From Chloroflexi bacterium RBG_16_72_14 (GTDB taxonomy: Bacteria; Chloroflexota; Limnocylindria; Limnocylindrales; CSP1-4), in the NCBI GenBank assembly GCA_001797035.1, contig MGOE01000113.1, positions 45,573 to 61,981 on the forward strand: a stretch of 16,409 nt of DNA, given 5' to 3'. The notes under the pieces were generated by a model. That model ran no database searches, was not told where the DNA came from, and was given only the letters and a program-made list of their open reading frames with translations. Positions 1-8,464 of the stretch are shown here, one piece after another (the first letter of the stretch is position 1; the number at the start of each line of letters is the position of its first letter). The position numbers and the translations under genes are program-made.

Positions 1-337
1 CCAGGGCGTCGGCCAGCGGGCCCACGGCGCCAAAGGACGCGGCGTAGGCGACGTACGCCGCACCGACCAGCACCGCGGGCAGTGGCATGGCGAACACGAC
101 CAGGGACCCGGCTGCCGCCAGGACGGCGACCTGCAACGCACGGGCCCGCCCGAGCACCACGTCGGCGACGTGACCCCAGGCCGACACGGAGGCGACGGTG
201 GCCACCGACGTCAGGGCGATGACGAGGCCGATCGCGGGCGGGTCGAACCCCCGGTCGGCCAGGATCACGGACGCGAACGGCAGGACGACCGCGACGGCGA
301 TGCCGTTGAGGACGAACAGGAGCCGGATCGGGCTCAC
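1..337 (-). CDS. MFS transporter, N-terminal part (truncated by window edge)
   Basis: The minus strand reads as an open frame of about 112 residues that runs off the left edge, so the C-terminal majority is missing. It begins V-S-P-I-R-L-L-F-V-L-N-G and contains alternating hydrophobic segments with the MFS-like loop AWGHVADVVLGRARAL, which resembles the G-x-x-x-D-R-x-x-R loop between helices 2 and 3 of major facilitator transporters. It is closest in feel to the MFS_1_like group (PPP/nucleoside-type permeases). The substrate cannot be told. I chose the GTG at 337 because it precedes the first hydrophobic helix. No convincing Shine-Dalgarno sequence precedes it, and an earlier start inside the end of fgd is possible. 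It follows fgd on the same strand after 58 bases and may be co-transcribed with it. Confidence 0.7.
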   Translation of the reverse strand, partial: MSPIRLLFVLNGIAVAVVLPFASVILADRGFDPPAIGLVIALTSVATVASVSAWGHVADVVLGRARALQVAVLAAAGSLVVFAMPLPAVLVGAAYVAYAASFGAVGPLADAL

Positions 338-395
338 CGTCGTCGCCGTCCGCCGGCCACGCGGCGGCCCGGGGCTGTCGGGCCCGTGGCCCAGC

Positions 396-1400
396 TCAGC
401 CGAACCGCTCCCGGAGGCGGGGCAGGATCGTCTCGCCGTAGCGCGCGATCGCCGACTCCTGGTCTTCGCCCGGGAAGTGGAACACGAGGTGCGTGAACCC
501 GTAGCCGAGGTACGTGGCGACCTGGTCGACGTGCTCCTCGGGGTCCGCCGAGACCAGCCACCGCTTGTGGGCGTACGGCTCGGCGTGCCGGGCGAGGATC
601 TCCATCTGGCGGGGATCGTGGACGCCGACCTTCATCTCGCCCGGCAGGGCGAGGGCGGCCCAGACCTTGGTGTCCTCCATCGCACGCTCGAGGTCCGTGT
701 CGAACGAGACCTTCATCTCGATCATCCGATCCATCCCCGCGGCGTCGCGACCGGCCTTCGCCGCGCCCTCGGCCAGGGCCGGCAGGAGGGTCTCGGTGTA
801 CAGCTCCGCGCCCTTGCCGCTGGTGCAGATGAACCCGTCGGCGATCCGGCCCGCGAGGCGCGCGGCGGCCGGGCCGGAGGCCGCGATGTAGATCGGCACC
901 GGCTCGTCGGGGCGGTCGTAGATCGTGGCGTCGTGGGTCCGGTAGTGCGCGCCCTCGAAGTTGACGAACTCCTCGCGCCACAGCTGCCCGATCAGCTGGA
1001 CGGATTCGCGCAGGCGCGCGAACCGCTCGGACTGCTCCGGCCAGGCGACCCCCGTCGGCACCTCGTTCATCGACTCGCCGGTCCCGACGCCCAGGATCAC
1101 CCGCCCGGGCGCGAGGCAGCCGAGGGTGGCGAACGCCTGCGCGACGACCGCGGGGTTGTAGCGGAACGAGGGCGTCAGGACGCTGGTGCCGAGGGTGACC
1201 CGGCTCGTCGCCTGGGCAGCCGCGCCCAGCCAGACCAGCGCGTTGGGCGCGTGGCCGCCGGTGTGGCGCCAGGGCTGGAAATGGTCGCTCGTCCACACCG
1301 AATCGAAGCCGGCGCGCTCGGCGGCGACCGCGAGGTCCAGCAGGCGGCGCGGCGGGAACTGCTCGGCTGACGCCTTGTAGCCGAGGCGGAGGCTGGGCAT
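396..1400 (-). CDS. fgd: F420-dependent glucose-6-phosphate dehydrogenase
   Basis: 334 residues, nearly the same length as the 336-residue Mycobacterium tuberculosis FGD1. It oxidises glucose-6-phosphate to 6-phosphogluconolactone while reducing the deazaflavin F420 in the cytoplasm. The N-terminus LGYKASAEQF is diagnostic. His40 and Trp44 (SDHFQPWRH) and Glu109 (GVGTGE) fall at the same numbers as the catalytic and F420-contact residues of FGD1, and Lys196 (TSGKG) matches the phosphate-binding Lys198. The motifs GTSVLTP and AQAFAT are also typical. The ATG at 1400 is preceded by AAGGAG with a spacer of about 5 bases, which settles the start. It lies 35 bases after the EamA gene and upstream of an MFS gene. 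A more general luciferase-like F420 oxidoreductase is the alternative, but residue-by-residue agreement with FGD makes that unlikely. The host must make F420. Confidence 0.93.
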   Translation of the reverse strand: MPSLRLGYKASAEQFPPRRLLDLAVAAERAGFDSVWTSDHFQPWRHTGGHAPNALVWLGAAAQATSRVTLGTSVLTPSFRYNPAVVAQAFATLGCLAPGRVILGVGTGESMNEVPTGVAWPEQSERFARLRESVQLIGQLWREEFVNFEGAHYRTHDATIYDRPDEPVPIYIAASGPAAARLAGRIADGFICTSGKGAELYTETLLPALAEGAAKAGRDAAGMDRMIEMKVSFDTDLERAMEDTKVWAALALPGEMKVGVHDPRQMEILARHAEPYAHKRWLVSADPEEHVDQVATYLGYGFTHLVFHFPGEDQESAIARYGETILPRLRERFG

Positions 1401-1435
1401 CGGGCTCCTTCCTTGCGTGCCTCCCGATTGTTGCA

Positions 1436-2332
1436 TCAGCGGGCGATCGCGAGCGCCGCCGCGCCGGCGAGGACGAGGGCGGAGCCCGCGAGGCGGCCTG
1501 CGACATCGGCCCGGCTCGCCGCCTCGCGCAGCCGTACCACGCCCCAGGTGGAGGCCAGCAGCACGGCCGACTCCCGGAGCGGGGCCACGAGCACGAGTGG
1601 CGCCCGGCTGAGCGCCGCGAGGACCAGCCCGTAGGCCGCGAAGGTGAGCAGGCCGCCGGCCACGGCACGCCCCCGGTCCAGCGTCGCGCCCGGCGGCGCG
1701 AACGCGTTGCCGGCGATCCGCGGCCGGCCCCACGCGACGGCCAGCAGCCCCAGGGCGCAGGCCGGCCACAGGATCCCCGAGTAGAACCAGGCGGGTGCCA
1801 GCTGGACGCCGACCCGGTCCAGGGCGGAGTACGTCGCGATCATCGCGCCGGTGGCCAGCGCGAACCCGGTCGCGGCACGGTCGTGGGTCGCGGCCGCGGC
1901 CCGCAGCAGCCGCCACGGCCGCTGGACGAGCAGCAGGCCCGCGACCAGCAGCCCGACGCCCGCCCACGCCCCGGGCACCAGCCGCTCGCCGAGGACCCCC
2001 ACGCCGATCGCCACCGCGAGCAGGGGCGCGCTGCCTCGCGCGAGCGGGTACACGACCGACAGGTCGCCGCGGCGGTAGGCGGCCGCGAGGCACACGAAGT
2101 ACGCGACCTCCACACCGCCCGAGACGACACCGATCGCCCACGCCTCGGCCGGGATCGCCGGTTGCCCGGTCAGCAGCCAGCCGGCCGCCACCAGGGGCAC
2201 CAGCACGGCCGACGCCGCCGTGACGCCGACGGTCGCCGTCCACAGCGGGTCGCCGGCCGTCTTGAGCAGGATGTTCCAGGCCGCGTGGAGGACGGCCGCC
2301 AGCGCGATGCAGCCCAGGGCGAACGGGTCCAC
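1436..2332 (-). CDS. EamA/DMT-superfamily permease
   Basis: 298 residues, almost entirely hydrophobic, with about ten membrane segments in two EamA repeats (roughly residues 5-137 and 155-296). The N-terminal AAVLHAAWNILLK (about residues 12-24) and the GERLVPGAWAGVGLLVAGLLL region (about 115-135) are typical of drug/metabolite transporters. Substrates of this group are metabolites or amino acids and cannot be predicted here. The start is GTG at 2332. There is no Shine-Dalgarno sequence, but a TAGACT hexamer lies at 2339-2344, placing the predicted +1 on the start codon, so the message may be leaderless. It is followed after 35 bases by fgd. A functional link to F420 metabolism is not shown by the sequence. 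Confidence 0.85.
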   Translation of the reverse strand: MDPFALGCIALAAVLHAAWNILLKTAGDPLWTATVGVTAASAVLVPLVAAGWLLTGQPAIPAEAWAIGVVSGGVEVAYFVCLAAAYRRGDLSVVYPLARGSAPLLAVAIGVGVLGERLVPGAWAGVGLLVAGLLLVQRPWRLLRAAAATHDRAATGFALATGAMIATYSALDRVGVQLAPAWFYSGILWPACALGLLAVAWGRPRIAGNAFAPPGATLDRGRAVAGGLLTFAAYGLVLAALSRAPLVLVAPLRESAVLLASTWGVVRLREAASRADVAGRLAGSALVLAGAAALAIAR

Positions 2333-2338
2333 GGCCCG

Positions 2339-2367
2339 AGTCTAGGTCGGCGCGATCGTCCCGGCGA
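2339..2367 (-). promoter_or_regulatory. Possible leaderless promoter of the EamA gene
   Basis: On the minus strand a TAGACT hexamer (2344-2339, four of six bases as in TATAAT) ends six bases before the GTG start codon at 2332, so the expected +1 falls on the start codon. The -35 element at 2367-2362 (TCGCCG) is poor. The missing ribosome-binding site upstream supports leaderless translation, but the promoter call remains tentative. Confidence 0.35.
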
Positions 2368-2370
2368 CGC

Positions 2371-2404
2371 CGGAGCGGTCGCGCCGTCGGATGCGACCGC
2401 TCCG
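2371..2404 (-). terminator. GC-rich hairpin, candidate terminator of the ABC exporter operon
   Basis: A perfect 12-base-pair stem (2371-2382 with 2393-2404, arm CGGAGCGGTCGC) encloses a ten-base loop. It begins 11 bases past the stop codon of the ABC permease gene. There is no T-tract on either side, so it is not a canonical intrinsic terminator. Hairpins without a U-tail are common ends in high-GC genomes, and this one separates the exporter operon from the EamA gene. Confidence 0.5.
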
Positions 2405-2414
2405 TGCGGATCGC

Positions 2415-4106
2415 TCAGCGGGCGATGTCGCGCCGCATCACGCCGAGCGCGCCGAGGCCGATCCCGCCGATGGCGATGGCGACACACAGCACGATCCCGA
2501 CCGGGTCCCAATGGCCGATCATCGGCTGGCCGATGTGTGCCGTGATGGCGAGCTGGTGCAGCCAGTCCGGCAGGTCCAGCGCCGGCGCGAGGAGGTCGAG
2601 CAGGAACGTCGCGATGACGACGAGGGCGGCGATCTCCGCCGCGAGCGAGGTCCGCCACAGGCCGCCGATCGCGACGCCGATCCCGACGACGGCCGCGGCA
2701 TAGAGGCCGAGCGACGCCGAACCGAGGATCGCGTCCCCCGCCGTGGCACCGCCGGCCGCTGCTCCCAGCCCGGTGCCGAGCGCGAACAGGACCGTCACGA
2801 CGACGACCGCGAGGATCGCGGCCGCGCCGCCGGCGAGGACCCAGCGGGCCCGCGCCACCGGTGTCGCGAGGACCATCTCCAGGCGGCCGTCGGTCTCGTC
2901 CGACGCCCACTTCGAGACGAACGTGGCGGCGGCGAAGCCTGCCGCGATGTAGAACAGCTCGGCGTACAGCTGAAGCCAGCCGCCAGCCGTCGCGAAGTTG
3001 TAGCCGGGGAACAGCTTGCCGAAGATGCTCGACATGTTGGGCTCGCCGGCGACCAGGCCCGAGAAGGAGCCGACGAGCGACGCGAGGAGTGCCCCCCAGA
3101 GCGCCATGCCGAGGCCCCACGAGAGCGACCGCGGGAGCTGGTCGCCGAATGCCCGGCTGACCGGGCCGCGGATGCCCAGGACATCGGCCGGCAATTGCGG
3201 CAGCGACAGGCCCGCGGTGACGCCGACGTCGCGGCGGTCGAACAGCTCGATGCCGACGGCCAGGAAGACGACTGCGACGACGCCGACCAGCGCGAGCGCG
3301 CCCCAGTTGTAGAAGCCGACCAGCGGGATGTGGTCGACGGTCCAGTAGAACGGGCTCAGGACCACCAGCGGACCACCGATCTCCAGGCCGCTCATGACCC
3401 ACAGCACGATCATCGCCACCCCGGCGACGGCGGCGGATCCGGCGCGGCCGAGGACCGGCGCCAGCGCAAATGCAAGGCCGCCGAAGCACATGGCGATGAA
3501 CCCGACCCAGAGCGCGAAGCCGATCGCCGAGCCGAGCGGGATCGGGTCGCCCAGCGCGGCGTCGCCGAAGGTGTTGGAGCTGACGGAGACCATGATCGCG
3601 AGGATCGCCATGGCAAGCCAGAGCATCGTGAGGTGCGCCGCCAGCTTCTCGAGCGCGATCCGGCGCTTGCCGAAGGGCGACGTGGCCACGAGGTCGAGGC
3701 TGCCGCGGGCCGCCTCGCCGGCGAGCGTCCCCGACAGCGCCAGGATCGACCACAGCGCGGTGCCGAGCGCGAACATGGCGCCGTACTTCCAGGTCATGTA
3801 GCCGCCCAGGGTGCCGAGCTTCTCGCCCATCAGGGTGGCGTTGCCAAACAGGTTGACCATCGAGGCGGGCATGCTCCCGACGAGCTTGTTGACCTCGATC
3901 CGGGTCTCCGGGGTCGGGAACACGGTGCCGACGGCCGCCCCCATCACGAGGGCGAGCCCGCCGAGCATGCCGGCCGCGATGATGAACGCCAGCCGCGAGT
4001 CCCGGACGGTCTTGCCGTAGACGCTCCCGAAGCCGTAGATCCGGCGGTGGAACGGGATCGAGGGGTAGGCCGCAGCCTGCTGCGGCGCGCCGGCGCTGGC
4101 GGTCAC
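2415..4106 (-). CDS. ABC-2 type exporter permease, two-repeat (antibiotic-exporter-like)
   Basis: 563 residues with about twelve membrane segments in two similar halves (about 1-280 and 290-563). Each half has an early hydrophobic helix near a large extracytoplasmic stretch and a later cytoplasmic motif: EAARGSLDLVATSPFGKRRIALEKL near 131-155, and the cognate DETDGRLEMVLATPVARARWVL in the second half. That repeated pattern marks the permeases annotated as putative exporters of polyketide antibiotics. The GTG start at 4106 overlaps the stop of the ATPase gene as GTGA, indicating translational coupling, so the two form one exporter. The substrate is unknown. The sequence does not show that an antibiotic is exported. 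Confidence 0.88.
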   Translation of the reverse strand: MTASAGAPQQAAAYPSIPFHRRIYGFGSVYGKTVRDSRLAFIIAAGMLGGLALVMGAAVGTVFPTPETRIEVNKLVGSMPASMVNLFGNATLMGEKLGTLGGYMTWKYGAMFALGTALWSILALSGTLAGEAARGSLDLVATSPFGKRRIALEKLAAHLTMLWLAMAILAIMVSVSSNTFGDAALGDPIPLGSAIGFALWVGFIAMCFGGLAFALAPVLGRAGSAAVAGVAMIVLWVMSGLEIGGPLVVLSPFYWTVDHIPLVGFYNWGALALVGVVAVVFLAVGIELFDRRDVGVTAGLSLPQLPADVLGIRGPVSRAFGDQLPRSLSWGLGMALWGALLASLVGSFSGLVAGEPNMSSIFGKLFPGYNFATAGGWLQLYAELFYIAAGFAAATFVSKWASDETDGRLEMVLATPVARARWVLAGGAAAILAVVVVTVLFALGTGLGAAAGGATAGDAILGSASLGLYAAAVVGIGVAIGGLWRTSLAAEIAALVVIATFLLDLLAPALDLPDWLHQLAITAHIGQPMIGHWDPVGIVLCVAIAIGGIGLGALGVMRRDIAR

Positions 4107-5011
4107 GACGCCCTCACGTCCACGGCCTCCTGGCCGTACTGGGCCAGGAACGTCTCCTCGAGGCTCGGTTCCCGGCTCACGAAGTCGAGCAGCTCATAGC
4201 GGGCGGCGACCTGCACGACCGGCGTGATCGGGCCGGTGACGCGGAGCCGGAGCGTGTGGGCCTCGACGACGACGTCCGACACGCCGGGCAAGTTCGCGAA
4301 CGCGTCCACCGGCGCGCCGTCGGCAAACCGGAGCTCGACCTGGTGGTGGGCAAGGTCACGGAGGGCGTCCGTCCGGCCCACCTTCACGAGCCTTCCCTCG
4401 CGGATGATCGCGACGCGGTCGCAGGTCCGTTCGACCTCCGACAGGATGTGGCTGGACAGGAAGACGGTGCGGCCCTCGTCCCGCGCCTCCCGGACGAGCG
4501 CGTAGAACGACTGCTGGACGAGTGGGTCAAGGCCCGACGTGGGCTCGTCGAGGATGAGCAGGTCCGGACGGTGCTGCAGCGCGACAACGAGGCCGATCTT
4601 CTGCTTGTTGCCCTTGGAGTACTCCTTGAAGCGGCGCGACGGGTCGATGTCGAAGCGTTCGATCAGGCTGTCGCGATACGCACGGTCGACGCCGCCGCGG
4701 AGGTTGCCGAAGTACTCGAGCGTCTGGCCGCCGGTCAGCCGGTCGTAGAGCGCGAACTCGCCCGGGACGTAGCCGATCCGGCGGTGGATCGAGACCGGGT
4801 CAACGCTGGATTCGATCTCGAACACGAATGCCTTGCCGGACGTTGGCCGGATCAGGTCGAGCAGCGTCCGGATCGTGGTGGTCTTGCCGGCGCCGTTGGG
4901 TCCGAGGAAGCCGAAGATCTCCCCTTCGGCGACCTCGAGGTCCACGTCGACGATCCCCCTGTGGGCGCCGTAGCTCTTGGTGAGGCGCTCGGTGCGGATG
5001 ATGGCGGCCAT
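4103..5011 (-). CDS. ABC exporter ATP-binding protein
   Basis: 302 residues: the nucleotide-binding subunit that powers the adjacent permease at the inner face of the membrane. The Walker A motif GPNGAGKTTT is at residues 37-46, the signature motif is the variant YSKGN (131-135) in place of LSGGQ, Walker B LLILDEPTSGLD is at 151-162, and the switch histidine is in SSHILSE (about 187). The last 80 or so residues form the extra domain usual in ABC-2 exporter ATPases (DrrA/CcmA-like). The ATG at 5011 has GAAAGGA upstream, and the N-terminus IIRTERLTKSYG is complete, so this start is firm. It overlaps the regulator gene by 160 bases and the permease gene by 4 bases. Confidence 0.92.
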   Translation of the reverse strand: MAAIIRTERLTKSYGAHRGIVDVDLEVAEGEIFGFLGPNGAGKTTTIRTLLDLIRPTSGKAFVFEIESSVDPVSIHRRIGYVPGEFALYDRLTGGQTLEYFGNLRGGVDRAYRDSLIERFDIDPSRRFKEYSKGNKQKIGLVVALQHRPDLLILDEPTSGLDPLVQQSFYALVREARDEGRTVFLSSHILSEVERTCDRVAIIREGRLVKVGRTDALRDLAHHQVELRFADGAPVDAFANLPGVSDVVVEAHTLRLRVTGPITPVVQVAARYELLDFVSREPSLEETFLAQYGQEAVDVRAS

Positions 5012-5505
5012 GCCTGGTCCTTTCCCGCTGGGACGCTCGCGGCGGCGGCTGCCTCGCGTTCGGCCCGGAACTGGGCGATCAGCTGCGGGAACATCCCGAG
5101 CAGCAGTGTGTACAGGCGCTGGACCTCGCGGAGGCGCGCCAGCGACGTCTCGGGCCGGTCCGTGTACGCGAGCAGGATGTCGTCGAGCGCGCGCAGGGAT
5201 GGACGGGTTGCCCGCTCCTTGGCCTCGAGACTGTGGACCACGGCGTCGGGCGAGGTCCGCCAGTACTCGCGGCGGTCGCCGCGCCGCTTGGTGCGGAGGA
5301 TCAGCCCCGATGGCTCCAACATCCGGACCGCCCCGCTGATCGCGCCGCGACTCGCCCGGATGGCCTCGGCGATCTGCTCGACGGTCTGGTCCGGCGGGTC
5401 GCATACCAGGAGCCACGCCCACAGCCGTCCGGCCACGGGCGGCAGGCCCTCCTGGGCGAGGATCGCGGACCAGCGCTCGATGAACTGCTGCTCTTCGTCT
5501 CGCAT
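4852..5505 (-). CDS. GbsR/MarR-family winged-helix regulator of the ABC exporter
   Basis: 217 residues as read. Residues about 5-90 form a winged-helix DNA-binding domain (PPVAGRLWAWLLV, TVEQIAEAIRASRGAISGAVRMLEPSGLI, then the wing RTKRRGDRREYW), characteristic of the GbsR branch of MarR regulators that often sit in front of ABC exporters. Residues 90-160 form a helical dimerisation region. From residue 165 on, the frame lies within the ATPase gene and encodes a Ser/Pro/Arg-rich tail with no domain character, so the real protein may end earlier if there is a frameshift. It starts at ATG 5505 with no Shine-Dalgarno sequence, directly after a good -10 element, suggesting a leaderless message. 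It probably represses its own operon through the palindrome at 5542-5559. Confidence 0.82.
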   Translation of the reverse strand: MRDEEQQFIERWSAILAQEGLPPVAGRLWAWLLVCDPPDQTVEQIAEAIRASRGAISGAVRMLEPSGLILRTKRRGDRREYWRTSPDAVVHSLEAKERATRPSLRALDDILLAYTDRPETSLARLREVQRLYTLLLGMFPQLIAQFRAEREAAAAASVPAGKDQAWPPSSAPSASPRATAPTGGSSTWTSRSPKGRSSASSDPTAPARPPRSGRCST

Positions 5506-5512
5506 GGCGCAG

Positions 5513-5542
5513 ACTGTACGCCGATCGCGAACATTCTGGCAA
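5513..5542 (-). promoter_or_regulatory. Promoter of the regulator-exporter operon (likely leaderless)
   Basis: Read on the minus strand, TTGCCA (5542-5537, five of six bases of TTGACA) and TACAGT (5518-5513, four of six of TATAAT) are separated by 18 bases. The predicted +1 falls at 5506, one base before the ATG at 5505, and no ribosome-binding site is present. This explains how the regulator gene can be translated without a leader. Confidence 0.55.
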
Positions 5543-5559
5543 TCCTGAACTGTCAGGAT
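5542..5559. promoter_or_regulatory. Palindromic operator candidate ATCCTGA-N4-TCAGGAT
   Basis: A perfect inverted repeat with 7-base arms and a 4-base spacer touches the -35 element of the regulator-exporter promoter. A MarR/GbsR dimer binds sites of this size. Its position, 37 bases in front of the regulator's start codon, fits autoregulation of the operon. That the adjacent regulator binds it is inference. Confidence 0.6.
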
Positions 5560-5599
5560 ATTCGGGACCCGACCAACACGACCGCGCGGCGCAGCGTCG

Positions 5600-6529
5600 T
5601 CAGGCCGCAGGCCAGCCGCCGAGCTCGACCAGTGTCGGCGGGTCGGCGCCGGCGCGCTGGCAGGTGAGGGCCGCTGCGCGGACGCCGAACCGTGCCGCAG
5701 CCAGGACGATGTCCGACTGCGCGAGGTCGGCGCGCGAGACACCCGCGTGGACCAGGTACGCCAGCACGGCACCGCCGAACGTGTCGCCTGCCCCAACGGT
5801 GTCGACGACGGTCACCTGTGGCACGACGACGAGGGACTTGGCCCCGCCCACGAGGACCGAGAGCGGCCCGGCACCGTCCGTCAGCAGGACGACGCGCGGA
5901 CCGCTGGTGGCGATCCAGGCGGCTGCGGTTGCCACGTCATCGTCGGGCCGAAGGTAGGCGAGGTCATCGGTGCTCACCTTGACGATGTCCGCGCGCGCCA
6001 GCACGCGCGCGACGCGCCTCCGGTACCCCTCGGGGTCGCTCGTGATCGATGGCCGGCAGTTCGGATCGATCATCACGATCGCGTCATCGGGCAGCGCCCC
6101 GAGCATGGCCTCGACGGTCGTCGTCATCGGCTCCAGGACGAGTCCGAGCGTGCCCGCATGGACCGCGCTGATGTGGCGTGATGGCCAGCGTTCGGACCGT
6201 GCCGCCACGAGCAGCGGTGCCGAGGTCCCGTCCACGTAGAACGTGTACGACGCGGCTCCTTCGTGGTCGACCTCCGCCAGCGCGAGCGTGGTCGGCCGGC
6301 AGGTCCGCTGGACGAGGTGGAGCGAGACGCCGTCGGCGACCAGGCCGGCCTCGAGCTCCCGACCGAAGGCGTCGCCGGACAGGCCGCCAAGCCACTCGAC
6401 CGGGACTCCCAGTCGCCCGATGGCCCGCGCGGTGTTGTACGGGCCGCCACCGAGCACCGGCGTCAACCGCCCGTCGGGCTGCACGATCAGGTCGACGAGG
6501 GCCTCGCCGGCAACGACGATCACGCCCAC
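5600..6529 (-). CDS. PfkB-family sugar kinase (FrcK-like fructokinase/ribokinase type)
   Basis: 309 residues, the usual size for ribokinase/PfkB kinases, which phosphorylate a sugar or nucleoside hydroxyl with ATP in the cytoplasm. The N-terminal signature GGGPYNTARAIGRLG (27-41) and the C-terminal signature DTVGAGDTFGGA (243-254, catalytic Asp249, anion hole GAGD) are intact. As the last gene of an frcBCAK-like operon it should phosphorylate the imported sugar, most likely fructose if the Sinorhizobium comparison holds; ribose or another pentose cannot be excluded. The start is GTG 6529. GTG 6523 is equally possible and has better spacing from GGTGA. It follows the ATPase gene after 21 bases. 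A 94-base gap separates it from the next regulator gene. Confidence 0.88.
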   Translation of the reverse strand: MGVIVVAGEALVDLIVQPDGRLTPVLGGGPYNTARAIGRLGVPVEWLGGLSGDAFGRELEAGLVADGVSLHLVQRTCRPTTLALAEVDHEGAASYTFYVDGTSAPLLVAARSERWPSRHISAVHAGTLGLVLEPMTTTVEAMLGALPDDAIVMIDPNCRPSITSDPEGYRRRVARVLARADIVKVSTDDLAYLRPDDDVATAAAWIATSGPRVVLLTDGAGPLSVLVGGAKSLVVVPQVTVVDTVGAGDTFGGAVLAYLVHAGVSRADLAQSDIVLAAARFGVRAAALTCQRAGADPPTLVELGGWPAA

Positions 6530-6550
6530 GTCACCCGTGTCAGCGCCGCG

Positions 6551-7344
<794 letters not shown>

Positions 7345-7348
<4 letters not shown>

Positions 7349-8367
7349 GCGCGCACCCTCCGGATCCACTGGTCGGTCGCGACGGCCACGATCACGAGCA
7401 CGCCGACGACGAGCGTCTGCCACAGGACGTCGACCCCGGCCAGCGCCAGGCCGTTGCGGAACACGCCGACGATCAGGGCGCCGAGCAGGCTGCCGATCAG
7501 CAGCCCGCGGCCGCCGAACAGGCTCGTCCCCCCGATCACGACGGCCGTGATGGAGTCCAGGTTGGCGTCAGTGGCGGCGTTGGGGCTGGCCGCGCCGACG
7601 CGGCCGATCATGATCCACGCCGTGATGGCGTAGACGAACCCGGCGACCATGTACCCGGACAGGAGGAGCCGGCTGACCGAGATCCCCGCCAGCCGCGCCG
7701 CCTCGATGTCGTCGCCCACCGCGTAGATATGGCGGCCCCAGGCCGTGTTCCGCAGGACGTACGAGCCCACGGCATACATGAGCAGCATCATGATCACGCC
7801 CGTCGTGATCTTGAACGACCCGAAGTCGATGGCCTGGCCCGGCCACAGCAGGAGGTCGGGAATGTCCTGGCTCTGCACGGTCTGACCACCCGAGTAGAGC
7901 AGCGTCAGGGCGACGAACACGTTGAGCGTGCCCAGCGTGACGATGAACGGTGGCAGGCGCAGGCGGGTGACCAGCAGCCCGTTGATGCCGCCCGCCGCCG
8001 TCCCCACGACAACACCCAGGGCGAGCGCGGCCGGCGCGGGCAGCCCGAAGCTTGCCACGCTGCTGGCCATGATCATCGCGGTGAACACCATGACCGCCCC
8101 GACCGAGAGATCGATGCCGGCCGTGAGGATGATGATCGTCTGGCCGATCGCGAGGGCGCCGACGACGGCCACCTGCTGGCCGATCAGCGACAGGTTCTCG
8201 GGCATGAAGAAGCGGGGGTTCACCAGCCCGAACACGACGCTCGCCGCGACCAGGACGATCAGCGGGCTGATCGCCGGATACGCGTGCAGCACGTGGTGCA
8301 CCCGCTGGATCGGCGTCTGGCGGCGGAGGAACCGTTCCGCCGGGTCGATGGTCGTCACGCTTGTCAT
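7345..8367 (-). CDS. frcC: Sugar ABC importer permease (CUT2, FrcC/RbsC-like)
   Basis: 340 residues with eight to ten membrane segments. Family motifs present are GIDLSVGAVM (substrate-pathway loop), the EAA-like loop VGDDIEAARLAGISVSR that contacts the ATPase, and ITAVVIGGTSLFGGRG near the C-terminus, all standard in ribose/fructose-type permeases. The ATG at 8367 has GAGG at a good spacing. A GTG at 8403 would add 12 residues but lies upstream of the predicted start of the internal promoter, so the shorter form is preferred. The gene overlaps the ATPase gene by 4 bases and lies 146 bases after the binding-protein gene, a gap holding a hairpin and a promoter candidate. Confidence 0.9.
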
Positions 8368-8406
8368 TGCCGCCTCGACGTACCGTGCCTGACCGATGGC
8401 CACGCG

Positions 8407-8436
8407 AGTCTAGATGGGCGCCTCCGGCGATGTCAC
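8407..8436 (-). promoter_or_regulatory. Internal promoter candidate for permease-ATPase-kinase
   Basis: On the minus strand GTGACA (8436-8431, five of six of TTGACA) and TAGACT (8412-8407, four of six of TATAAT) are 18 bases apart, with a predicted +1 near 8400, 33 bases in front of the permease ATG. It would allow the three downstream genes to be transcribed apart from the binding-protein gene. Confidence 0.45.
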
Positions 8437-8464
8437 CCGGTCGCCGCGCGCCGCCACGAGAGGA

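Noticed and set aside
198..1370. Long open frames opposite fgd (and a 615-codon minus frame running through fgd and the EamA gene)
   Set aside because: Arg/Ala/Gly/Pro-rich translations with no domain character; they are byproducts of strong GC bias at third codon positions of the real genes.
2391..4199. 602-codon plus-strand frame opposite the ABC permease
   Set aside because: Composition is Arg/Asp/Glu/Gly-rich and mirrors the hydrophobic permease on the other strand; no motif, no ribosome site, and the permease is unmistakable.
5578..5600. Hairpin ACGAC/GTCGT just after the kinase stop as a terminator
   Set aside because: Only five pairs, large loop, overlaps the stop codon and has no convincing T-tract; too weak to call.
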